A program made the translations under genes and the position numbers. A model generated the notes under the pieces. It made no database searches and was not told the origin of the DNA. It saw only the letters and a list, made by a program, of their open reading frames with translations. A stretch of 64,000 nt of DNA from an uncultured Kordiimonas sp. (GTDB taxonomy: Bacteria > Pseudomonadota > Alphaproteobacteria > Sphingomonadales > Kordiimonadaceae). Below, piece after piece: positions 40,273 to 49,500 of the stretch. Location of the stretch: NCBI GenBank assembly GCA_947492375.1, contig CANLMI010000002.1, forward strand, positions 311,529 through 375,528, read 5' to 3'. Within the stretch, counting starts at the first letter, position 1. The number at the start of each line of letters is the position of its first letter.

Positions 40273-42495
40273 ATGTTCAAGAAGGCTAAGCCAATTGCAG
40301 CGACACTTATTATCGCTCTTTCAACTACAATTATGTCACCAGCTGTATCAACGGCAGATGATGCCGCCGTGCAAAACTCTAAATTCTGGTGGCCAGACCA
40401 ACTAGACCTGAGCCCACTTAGGGCCCATGATGTCAAATCAGATCCACTTAACGGTGAATTTGATTATGTACAGGCTTTCAATAGCCTGGACTATGACACA
40501 CTAAAAAAAGATATCCGCGAAATTCTTACAACGTCACAGGATTGGTGGCCCGCAGACTATGGACACTACGGCCCATTCTTCATTCGTCTCGCATGGCATT
40601 CAGCAGGTACATATCGTGTTCATGACGGCCGCGGCGGTGCAGGCGGTGGACAACAGCGTTTTGCCCCTACAAACAGTTGGCCAGATAATGCGAACCTTGA
40701 CAAGGCACGCCGTCTATTATGGCCTATCAAACAAAAATATGGCCGCAATATTTCCTGGGGTGACCTGATTGCATTAACAGGTAATGTTTCGCTTGAAGAT
40801 ATGGGTTTCAAAACATTTGGTTTTGCTGGTGGCCGTCTTGATAATTGGGAACCTGACCTAGTATATTGGGGTTCAGAAAAGAAATTCCTGACATCAACAA
40901 AACGCTACGACAAAGATGGCAACCTCAAGAAGCCGTTGGCAGCTGTTGAACAAGGCCTGATTTACGTAAACCCTCAAGGCCCACACGGCAATCCAGATCC
41001 GCTGGCATCAGCAAAGGATATTCGTCTCTCATTTCGCCGCATGGCAATGAATGATGAAGAAATTGTCGCTCTTCTTGCTGGCGGACATACCTTCGGTAAA
41101 GCACACGGTGCAAAAAGAGGTAAAGACTGTGTTGGTGCAGAGCCAGTAGCTGCTGGCATTGAAGAACAAGGCCTCGGTTGGAAAAACAAATGCGGCAAAG
41201 GTAACGCAGGTGCCACACATACAAGTGGTTTCGAAGGCGCCTGGACTGTAACCCCAACTCAGTGGACTACAAATTATCTTGATAACCTTTTTGGTTTTGA
41301 TTGGAAGCAGACAAAAAGCCCATCTGGTGCAATCCAGTGGATACCAACTGAGGAAGCAGCAGGACAATTAGTTCCTGATGCTCATGACCCAACAAAACGT
41401 CATGCGCCGATTATGTTCACAACTGACATTGCAATTAAAGAAGACCCTGAATTCAGGAAAATTGCAGAGAGCTTCCTGGACGATCCAGAAAAGTATGAGC
41501 TTGCATTCGCTAAAGCATGGTTCAAACTAAACCACCGTGACCTCGGCCCTCGGGCACGATACCTCGGCAAAGAAGTCCCACAAGAAGCGCTTGTATGGCA
41601 AGATCCAATCCCTGCGGTTGATCATGATCTGGTCAATGACCGAGATGTTAAATCTCTGAAATCAAAGATTTTGAAATCAGGCCTAAGCGTATCTGAACTT
41701 GTAAGAACTGCATGGGCATCTGCGGCTAGTTACCGCGGCACGGATATGCGCGGCGGCGCTGACGGTGCCCGCCTAGCTCTTGCACCTCAGAAAGACTGGG
41801 CAGTTAACAACCCTGCTGAAGTTTCAAAAGTTCTTGGCAAGCTTGAAGGCATCCAGAAGTCGTTCAACGCTAAATCCAGCAAAAAGAAAATCTCACTTGC
41901 TGATTTAATCGTTCTTGGCGGCGCTGCTGCAATTGAAAAAGCAGCGAAAGATGCAGGCCAGTCTGTAAACGTACCATTCAAACCGGGCCGTATGGACGCG
42001 ACACAAGCAATGACTGACGTGAAATCATTCAGTGTTCTTGAACCACATGCAGATGGTTTCCGAAACTATTATAGTGACGAGAGCTACCTTGCACCGCTTA
42101 ACGCACTTATTGACCGTGCAGCATTCCTCGACCTTACGGTTCCAGAAATGACAGTACTTGTTGGCGGCATGCGTTCGCTTGACGCGAACGCTGACGGCGC
42201 AGATTACGGCGTTTTCACTGACAAGCCAGGCACACTCAATAATGATTTCTTTGTAAATCTTTTGGATATGTCTACAGAATGGTCAAAATCTTCTAAATCA
42301 GAAGGTATCTATGAAGGCCGAGACCGTAAGACTGGTGAACTGAAATGGGAAGCAACTCCGATCGACCTGATCTTTGGCTCAAACGCAGAATTACGTGCCG
42401 TTGCTGAATATTATGGTTACAACAATGCAGACGAGACATTTGCAAATGATTTCGTTGCCGCATGGACCAAGGTAATGAACCTAGGGCGTTTCTAA
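40273..42495 (+). CDS. katG: Catalase-peroxidase with signal peptide (periplasmic KatG)
   Basis: Bifunctional haem enzyme removing hydrogen peroxide. The distal triad Arg105, Trp108, His109 ([12 protein letters not shown]) is intact. The covalent Met-Tyr-Trp adduct can form from Trp108, Tyr231 ([10 protein letters not shown]) and Met257 (FRRMAMND). The proximal haem ligand is His272 ([10 protein letters not shown]). The C-terminal non-haem half is present. Length 740. Unlike most KatG proteins it begins with a Sec-type signal peptide ([22 protein letters not shown], cut near residue 28), so it should act outside the cytoplasm. GGAG lies 7 bases before the ATG; a strong terminator follows. Confidence 0.95.
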   Translation: MFKKAKPIAATLIIALSTTIMSPAVSTADDAAVQNSKFWWPDQLDLSPLRAHDVKSDPLNGEFDYVQAFNSLDYDTLKKDIREILTTSQDWWPADYGHYGPFFIRLAWHSAGTYRVHDGRGGAGGGQQRFAPTNSWPDNANLDKARRLLWPIKQKYGRNISWGDLIALTGNVSLEDMGFKTFGFAGGRLDNWEPDLVYWGSEKKFLTSTKRYDKDGNLKKPLAAVEQGLIYVNPQGPHGNPDPLASAKDIRLSFRRMAMNDEEIVALLAGGHTFGKAHGAKRGKDCVGAEPVAAGIEEQGLGWKNKCGKGNAGATHTSGFEGAWTVTPTQWTTNYLDNLFGFDWKQTKSPSGAIQWIPTEEAAGQLVPDAHDPTKRHAPIMFTTDIAIKEDPEFRKIAESFLDDPEKYELAFAKAWFKLNHRDLGPRARYLGKEVPQEALVWQDPIPAVDHDLVNDRDVKSLKSKILKSGLSVSELVRTAWASAASYRGTDMRGGADGARLALAPQKDWAVNNPAEVSKVLGKLEGIQKSFNAKSSKKKISLADLIVLGGAAAIEKAAKDAGQSVNVPFKPGRMDATQAMTDVKSFSVLEPHADGFRNYYSDESYLAPLNALIDRAAFLDLTVPEMTVLVGGMRSLDANADGADYGVFTDKPGTLNNDFFVNLLDMSTEWSKSSKSEGIYEGRDRKTGELKWEATPIDLIFGSNAELRAVAEYYGYNNADETFANDFVAAWTKVMNLGRF

Positions 42496-42523
42496 GCATA
42501 AAGAATGCTTTATTTAGCGAACG

Positions 42524-42555
42524 CAAAAGCCCCGATATCACTATCGGGGCTTTTG
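42524..42555. terminator. Bidirectional terminator between katG and the flotillin gene
   Basis: Perfect 14-base stem (CAAAAGCCCCGATA / TATCGGGGCTTTTG) with a four-base loop. A and T tracts flank it on both strands, so it can stop both converging transcripts. Confidence 0.9.
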
Positions 42556-42578
42556 TACTATATAGTGTGGCTAACTTT

Positions 42579-44339
42579 CTACTCTTGGGCATCCGTATTT
42601 TTTGCCGTAAATGTTTCCGTGAAACCATTGAGGTCATCAGCCTTCAACCCAACCTCGGACAAGAGCGAGTCAACTAACGGCGCTTGCGCCCGGTATTTCA
42701 GAGCGGATGATACAACCTTATCTGCAAGATTATCACTGCCTGCTGCCGCACCAGACACTTCACCCGAAGCAGCCGTTGCTCCGTTAAGGCCATCCAACTG
42801 AATAATTTTGATATCGTCAATATTTTCCATCGGCTTCGCACTCTCGCGGATGATAGATTCAAGGTTTTCAATCAACTCTAATTTAACCCGCATACCGACC
42901 TGTTCATTAGACAACAGATTTGCAGCTTCATTGAGGGCCTTGTTACCGGTTGCTTCGACTGCATATCTGATCTCAGATGCTGCTGCCCGCATTTTCTCTG
43001 CCTCGGCTTCAGCTTCTGCTGTAATACGCGCTTCATCTGCTTCACCCCGCGCTTTCTCACGAATTGCCTCAGCAGTATCGGCTGCTGCCAGTTTCTCAGC
43101 TTCAGCAGCAATCTTGATGGCAATCGCTTCTCTTTCTGCTTCCTTCGCTGCTTCGATCAATTCGATCTGCTTTTGCCTATCGGCAATTTCAGTTTCACGA
43201 GCCGTCGATACTTTCTCTTCTGCCTGAACAGCTACCGCCCGTGCCTGATCAGCCTCTGCCGCCGCTTCCGATTGTTCTTTGGATTTCACGCTAATCGCAA
43301 TATCACGCTCTTGCTCTGCAAGCTCCACCGCTTTACGGCGTTCAATATCCTGCGTTTCAACAGCGCGGTCTTTAGCGATATCACGCTCTTTGATCAACTT
43401 ATCTTTCTCGATCCGTTCTTCTTCAACGGCACGTTCTGAGGTAATCGATGAAGTTTGTACCTGCTGGCTTGCTATAATTTTCGCCTGCTCGGCTTCGCGT
43501 TCCTTATCAGCCTGTTCTTTCGCAATTTCCGCAACTTGTGCTGCGCGTCTGATTTCAACTTCACGCTCCTGAGCAAGACGCGCATACTCTTCTTCTCTAT
43601 CGATTTCGAGCGTTTCTTTTGCTGCTTGCAGGTTCTTATTCTTGATCTGAACAGCCGTGTCTTGCTCGATATCATTTCGAATTTTCTTGCGCTGCTCGAT
43701 TTCTTCCGTAAGGCGTGTTAAGCCCTCAGCATCGAAAGCATTGTTAGGATTGAAATATTCCATCCCCGTCTGATCGAGGCCAGTAAGCGATACTGTTTCC
43801 AACTCCAAACCGTTTTTTAACAAATCCTCGGATACGACCTGTTGTACTTTCTGAACAAAATCAACACGTTGTTCATGCAAATCTTCCATCGTCATTTCCG
43901 CAGCAACCGAGCGAAGTGCATCCACGAACTTACCCTCAACCAGTTCTTTAAGTGTTTCAGGCTGCATAGTCCGCGCCCCTAAGGTTTGCGCGGCATTTGC
44001 GATTGCGTCATCTGTCGGTTGAACACGTACATAAAACTCTGCAACTACATCAACCCGCATCCGATCACGTGTGATCAATGCTTGCTCATTAGCCCGGTGA
44101 ACGGCTAAACGAAGTGTATTCATATTTACCGGGATAATTTCATGTAAAACCGGGAATACAATTGAGCCGCCATTTTTAATGACTTTCTGCCCTCCCATAC
44201 CAGTTCGAACATAACTGATTTCTTTACTGGCGCGCGTATACAAACGCGCTAAAACTACCCCTATCACCAGAAGACCGAATAGTAAAACACCCACTAAAAT
44301 TGCAATATTTGTTGCGCTGCCGAGTGTATTGAAGTCCAT
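42579..44339 (-). CDS. yqiK: Flotillin family protein (YqiK-like)
   Basis: A 586-residue membrane scaffold protein. One N-terminal membrane segment (IAILVGVLLFGLLVIGVVLA) is followed by an SPFH/band-7 domain (to about residue 190) and a very long Ala/Glu/Lys-rich coiled coil (about 215-480) before a Gly/Ala-rich tail. I begin at the ATG at 44339 because AGGGAG lies 8 bases upstream; the frame continues to a GTG at 44384 with no ribosome site. YqiK and YqiJ genes pair in E. coli, as here with a 51-base gap. It probably organises membrane microdomains. Last gene of a four-gene operon with pspA. Confidence 0.92.
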   Translation of the reverse strand: MDFNTLGSATNIAILVGVLLFGLLVIGVVLARLYTRASKEISYVRTGMGGQKVIKNGGSIVFPVLHEIIPVNMNTLRLAVHRANEQALITRDRMRVDVVAEFYVRVQPTDDAIANAAQTLGARTMQPETLKELVEGKFVDALRSVAAEMTMEDLHEQRVDFVQKVQQVVSEDLLKNGLELETVSLTGLDQTGMEYFNPNNAFDAEGLTRLTEEIEQRKKIRNDIEQDTAVQIKNKNLQAAKETLEIDREEEYARLAQEREVEIRRAAQVAEIAKEQADKEREAEQAKIIASQQVQTSSITSERAVEEERIEKDKLIKERDIAKDRAVETQDIERRKAVELAEQERDIAISVKSKEQSEAAAEADQARAVAVQAEEKVSTARETEIADRQKQIELIEAAKEAEREAIAIKIAAEAEKLAAADTAEAIREKARGEADEARITAEAEAEAEKMRAAASEIRYAVEATGNKALNEAANLLSNEQVGMRVKLELIENLESIIRESAKPMENIDDIKIIQLDGLNGATAASGEVSGAAAGSDNLADKVVSSALKYRAQAPLVDSLLSEVGLKADDLNGFTETFTAKNTDAQE

Positions 44340-44390
44340 AAGCCTACTCCCTTGACTTTGGATTGAAAAATTGAACGTAAACACGCAGGT

Positions 44391-45059
44391 TTAATCGTCC
44401 GTCATGAATTCTTTGGTATTTGCGATAACGTAAAAAAGAGCTTGCTCTTTTCTAACAATAATCACGCCATCGCCCTGATTGAACGTAGCCTCATCTATGT
44501 CTGGTTCCGCCATAAAATAATGATCCTGACCAAACTGATCAGTTAGTTTAATCTGCGCCGGATTACCACGCGCCATTGAGCCCAAAACAATATTGGCAGG
44601 ATAGCCGATAAAGCTATCAACCTTAACAGCTGATGTTTCATCTTTAGGTATAATTTTCGCTAAAAACCCTGCGAAAACCCGCACAAACGGCAAACAAATC
44701 AGTAAGCTGCTGATACTAGCGACAAAACCGTTTACGGTACTACCCAGAACAACCGACAAAAAGCCCTGAAAAACAAAACCTATCAGGCCAAAAGCCGTTA
44801 AAAAAGCGATCATAATAACGATAACAGGAACTTCACGGAATCGGAGCCAGGTCAAAAACTCACCAAAAGCACCGCTAGCGCCAACATCACCCGCATCAAG
44901 CTCAATATCTACTTCAGGAAAGATGCTATCGAGAAAACCCGATAGGGCAAACCCTACGACTGCCCCAATCCCTTCCAGAATGCCAATCGCCGTAACCAGC
45001 CCCAAAGAAACTGAAAACGCAATATTTTCTGGCGCCAATAATAATTCAATAACTGTCAA
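44391..45059 (-). CDS. yqiJ: YqiJ-like inner-membrane protein with C-terminal OB-fold-type domain
   Basis: A 222-residue protein with hydrophobic segments around 15-40 and 70-125 (VPVIVIMIAFLTAFGLIGFV, STVNGFVASISSLLICLPFV), then a soluble beta-rich C-terminus (GDGVIIVRKEQALFYVI) like the NfeD/YqiJ OB fold. NfeD-type proteins work with SPFH proteins, matching the adjacent flotillin. The start is a TTG at 45059: GAGGGGG lies 6 bases before it and no suitable ATG is in frame. A run of eight T bases falls between ribosome site and start. Confidence 0.85.
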   Translation of the reverse strand: MTVIELLLAPENIAFSVSLGLVTAIGILEGIGAVVGFALSGFLDSIFPEVDIELDAGDVGASGAFGEFLTWLRFREVPVIVIMIAFLTAFGLIGFVFQGFLSVVLGSTVNGFVASISSLLICLPFVRVFAGFLAKIIPKDETSAVKVDSFIGYPANIVLGSMARGNPAQIKLTDQFGQDHYFMAEPDIDEATFNQGDGVIIVRKEQALFYVIANTKEFMTDD

Positions 45060-45125
45060 AAAAAACCCCCTCTCGTTACCCAGAACTCAATAATCAATAT
45101 TTTATTGATCAAGAAAAGAGGAAAT

Positions 45126-45794
45126 TTATGCTTGCTTTTCTTTTAAGGCCTGTAAGCGCTCTTGAATTGCGCTTTTCTTTGATAATTCTTCCAGCTCCAT
45201 CAACTTGACCGAAGTTTCACCCAGCGCACTTCCGCTCGGTATGCTGCCCGCTACTCGTTCAAAAACACGTGTGGCGGCTTCAACTTTAGCGCTCACACCA
45301 CTGTTAGGGTTGGGTTTATTATCGCCGTCTAAAACCTGAGTTTTTTCAGTTGCTTCTTTATGCCTTTTATAATCTTCTAATTCTTGCACCATTTCACTGC
45401 GTTTGCCTTTCAAGGCCTTAATATAGCCTTCCAGTTCTTGCTCACGTTCAAAGTAATCCTTTATCGATACTTCCAAAATGGGAACCTGTGCTTCCAAGTC
45501 CATTTGGCGCGCAATAGCGGCTTCGGCAAGATCATCTCTATTTTCCGAAATTGCAATTTCTATCTGCCCCGCTAAATCCTCGTGCTTGTTACTATTTTCA
45601 GTTAATTGTTTGCTGGATAGGTGCTTGTCTGCTGTTACTTTACCGTAAGAGATGCGAACGTCCGCAATGGCTTCGTCAATTTCTCTTAAGGCTTGTTCCA
45701 TAACAGCCTCAGGCACAGCATTTTCCACCGCATCTATCATGGCGTTGATACTACCGCTAATTAGACGACCAACACGATCACTTAAATTTGCCAT
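45126..45794 (-). CDS. pspA: PspA/IM30 family protein
   Basis: A 222-residue almost entirely helical protein. The N-terminal amphipathic helix (RVGRLISGSINAMIDAVE) and the long coiled coil (LREIDEAIADVRISYGKVTA onwards) are typical of PspA/IM30, which binds stressed membranes. A Pro/Gly/Asn-rich break near 155-165 separates a final helical pair. GAGGAG lies 5 bases before the ATG. It sits 18 bases after the small RHH-like gene and is followed by yqiJ and yqiK on the same strand, consistent with a membrane-stress unit. Confidence 0.9.
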   Translation of the reverse strand: MANLSDRVGRLISGSINAMIDAVENAVPEAVMEQALREIDEAIADVRISYGKVTADKHLSSKQLTENSNKHEDLAGQIEIAISENRDDLAEAAIARQMDLEAQVPILEVSIKDYFEREQELEGYIKALKGKRSEMVQELEDYKRHKEATEKTQVLDGDNKPNPNSGVSAKVEAATRVFERVAGSIPSGSALGETSVKLMELEELSKKSAIQERLQALKEKQA

Positions 45795-45811
45795 ATCAGC
45801 TCCTCACTTGT

Positions 45812-46324
45812 TTATTTATTTCTGAATATTGTGGCCAACTGCTTTCGTTCTTCATCATTCAATGAACGTTGAACATCATTTTCCAAAAGGGTTTTCAGCG
45901 CTGGAAGAAAAGCGGCCAAAAGCATGAGGCATTCATGCTCTAATTCCCCCAATTCAGACCGGATTTCATTTCCAGCACCGAAATCTTGAATATTGTTACC
46001 TTCTTTAGAAATATTGCCCATTTGCTGGCCAGATGCCGCCATCATTTTGGGAAGCCAAGCAATAATCAATGACAAGACAGGAAACGATTTACCATCCGCG
46101 CGCTCCAGCATCCTCAATTTTCTTGCAAGAGGTTCTAATGTCTCAACACATTGGGCGTGCAGCCCCTCAAACGTTTCCGCTTGCTCGCTTCTAACTCGCT
46201 CAACCTGAACCAGGTGCCGCACTTTCTCGCTCATAGTTACGGCATCAGGCGCCTTAAGCTCCGCAATAAAAGCAGCGTCTTTTTGTGATAGTCGTACACT
46301 TAATGGTACAGGTTTATGACTCAC
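45812..46324 (-). CDS. Hypothetical protein with ribbon-helix-helix-like N-terminus
   Basis: I do not recognise this family. The 170-residue protein opens with VPLSVRLSQKDAAFIAELK and then SEKVRHLVQVERVR, a strand followed by two helices that resembles an RHH DNA-binding fold. The rest is helical with a hydrophobic stretch (FPVLSLIIAWLPKMMAA) and Leu-rich ends. I set the start at GTG 46324, which follows GGGGGAGG; a TTG at 46336 is an alternative. It is first in the operon with pspA, yqiJ and yqiK, so it could be the autoregulator or a PspA partner. It might equally be a structural coiled-coil protein. Confidence 0.6.
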   Translation of the reverse strand: MSHKPVPLSVRLSQKDAAFIAELKAPDAVTMSEKVRHLVQVERVRSEQAETFEGLHAQCVETLEPLARKLRMLERADGKSFPVLSLIIAWLPKMMAASGQQMGNISKEGNNIQDFGAGNEIRSELGELEHECLMLLAAFLPALKTLLENDVQRSLNDEERKQLATIFRNK

Positions 46325-46501
46325 AGCCTCCCCCAAAACACTTATTACACGTTAAATATAACCTATGATTTATAATGTATGCATATGTATACAAAAATTC
46401 AAGAGGTAGAATTATTTTTTATTTACAATCACTTCGCTGCACGTATCGACGACCCCAGTGAAGGTCCCAATATGGAATAAAAAAGTATGGGACAAAAAAA
46501 G

Positions 46502-46523
46502 GGCCACAAGCAAACTTGTGGCC
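46502..46523 (-). terminator. Rho-independent terminator of the autotransporter gene
   Basis: GGCCACAAG pairs with CTTGTGGCC over a CAAA loop. On the minus strand the stem runs straight into a CTTTTTTTG tract, the classic arrangement, 40 bases after the autotransporter stop. Confidence 0.92.
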
Positions 46524-46564
46524 GAGTTGGGTGGTTAGGGAATTTTTATAGTGGATCACTCTCC

Positions 46565-49500
46565 TTAGAAAGCGAACCTAATGCGTGCTACACCAGCGTG
46601 ACTATTGAAATCAGAGCGATATTCACCCTCATATCCCACTGTGATTGATGTGTTACCGCTTGTAAAAATGCCGAGTGATGCATCAACTTCGAAGCTGGAC
46701 GCCGTTGGATCAACACCTGTCAGAGCAAAGTTGTTTCCACCAGCAAAGCTCGCTGTCAAACTGCGAGCTTCGTCTGCAAGGTCATAATACCAACCTACAG
46801 AAACTTGCGGTACAAGCTTGAAACCATCTCTCTCGATTGGAAGCGCAAACTTTGCCCCCACGCCAGTTTCAAAGATTGTTACGCTATCTGCATCAACTGA
46901 AAGATTCAGGCCGCCAATTTCAGTAAAATCACTTTGTGAAATATTAGCGTACTGAAGGCTTGCAAATGGTGACACTTCAAAGTCACCTAGCTCAGCCTTA
47001 TAACCTGCTGTAACCTTTGCAGAGAACTGATCAACATCAAAATCTGAAGCGATCGTATCTACAACTGCCTGACGACTGCTATCTGCACTACCAAATACAT
47101 ATGCAAGCGCGCCGTTTACAAAGGCACCATCATCTTCATAAGCTGCATAAGCGTTCAAGCTATAGCTATCGATTGATGTATTTTCAAACGCTCCGCTTGT
47201 TTCCTCAACATCGATATCAGAGTATGAGAAAGCAACACCAGCGCGCACATTTTCAGCAACTGTTGTGTCAGCACCAATCACAAATCCATAACTATCAGCA
47301 TCATAACCAGAGAAGGTTAGGCCACCTTCACTATCCCGGTCTGCCGTACGGCCGAATGCCTGGCCCCAGACACCATTACCTTCTGCCGCTTCACTGCTGA
47401 GACGACCGTCAATAAGACTAAGAACCTGGTTCTGAGTTTCATAAACCTCGCGTGTAACACCTTCATTCAATGTCGGAAGCAAGCTTGCTGCTGCCAGTTC
47501 AAACTGACGGTTGCTTGTGAAACCATTGATCGCATTAGCATTAGCTGCAAAGGCAACATCACCATTTCCGTTTTGCAGCGCTCCCGCAAACGCCGAACCA
47601 AACGCTGATACGTTGGCATCATTCGACAAACCAGTCAGGTTAGCCACTGTCGGTGTTACCGACACAGTATTGGAAGAAGCAACAACATTAAAGTCAACGA
47701 GGAAGCTGTTATCAGGGGCGATTGACGCACCGTTATTTGTCAGCGTACCAGACGTAGTGATCAGGTCAACATTCTGATCGAAATCCAAGCTTGTAACGTC
47801 TGTGAAGTTCAAGGCAACCTGACTACCACTATTCAAAACAGTATTGCCTGTGACAGCCAGAGTTTCACCAAGGTCAAAGTTAACAAGGCCATCAACCGCA
47901 AGGTCACTAACTACGCTTACATTACCGTCAAGGTCAAAGGAACCACCAGAGAGAACATTCACCTGATTATTTCCGGCCCCAAGATCGATTGTACCGCTTA
48001 TTGAACCACCAGAGATATTCAAGACATCATCACCAGCACCAGTGAATACACCACCGATCAGGCTACCATCATTCTGGTTAATCACAATATTACCAAATGA
48101 AGTCCGGCCATCAATCGCAGCCGTTGCACCAGAAATCGTTCCAGAGTTCGTGATATCGCCAGCGAAAGTGATGTTTTCGAGCAAGATACCTGCTGATGTT
48201 TCAGAGGCAATTGTACCCGTATTATCAATATCAAGGTTTACAACCGGACGCATCATGTTTGGTGGATAGAACACACGAAGACCAGCAGCTTCACCAGACG
48301 CGAGAGCAGCGCCTCGGCCCTGAATAATACCAGCGTTTGAGATAGTATGCGTACGCTCACCAGCTAAGGCTTGAATTGACACACCAGAACCGTTGTTACC
48401 AACACCGGCGTCAATTACGCCGCCAGCCAGGTTGTTAAGTGTCACATTGTTGGCTGTACCATCAAAGTAAACCGTTCCATTGCGCTGATCGCCAGTTCCA
48501 AGAATTGAACCACTGTTGTTCACTGTGAGGCCAATACCATCGATATTGAGTGCGCGACTTCCAGAGGAAATGGTTCCAAAGTTGTTCACAACACCACCAG
48601 TATGATCAGCGCCTTCGCCGTTCACCGGGTTACCGAAGTAAAGACCGTTCTGTGCACCAGAAATAACGCCGCCAGCTTCATTTGTAAGCGTGCCCTGGAA
48701 GCCAATGCCATTTACAAAACGGATACCCGCTGTTGTCCCTTGTGTGCTTTCCGAGTTGATCAAACCTGAGTTTGTGATCGTGCCGGTGACTGTACCGATG
48801 TTACCAACGTTACCAATGCGAACACCGTCGCCTGCTGCATTCTCTGCTGCTGACGCCTGACCACGACCCTGAATAGTACCAGAGTTGATAAGGTCAAAAC
48901 TGTTCCCGGTTGCTGCTACTTCTGCTCCAAAACCAGACCCTGTGTTACCTGCGCCTGCATCTACAAGACCTGCGTTATTAAATGTGAAGTCCTGCGCAGT
49001 TGCGTCCGCATACACTGTACCGTTACGCTGGTTACCTGTACCGATGATCTGGCCACCTTCAAGGTTGTTTACAGTCAATCCGATACCGTCGATGTTAAGC
49101 GCACGGCTATTTGAAGAGATTGTGCCTGCGTTATTTACAACACCGCCAGTATGGTCAGCGCCTTCGCCGTTCACAGGGTTACCGAAGTAAAGACCGTTCT
49201 GTGCACCAGAAATAACGCCGCCAGCTTCGTTTGTAAGCGTGCCCTGGAAGCCAATGCCATTTACAAAACGGATACCCGCTGTTGTCCCTTGTGTGCTTTC
49301 CGAGTTGATCAAACCTGAGTTTGTGATCGAACCAGTGACTGTACCGATGTTACCAACGTTACCAATGCGAACACCGTCGCCTGCTGCATTCTCTGCTGCC
49401 GACGCCTGACCACGACCCTGAATAGTACCAGAGTTGATAAGGTCAAAACTGTTCCCGGTTGCTGCTACTTCTGCTCCAAAACCAGACCCTGTGTTACCTG

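Noticed and set aside
46480-46500. Poly-A tract next to the autotransporter terminator as a possible separate element
   Set aside because: It is simply the T tract of the minus-strand terminator seen from the other strand.
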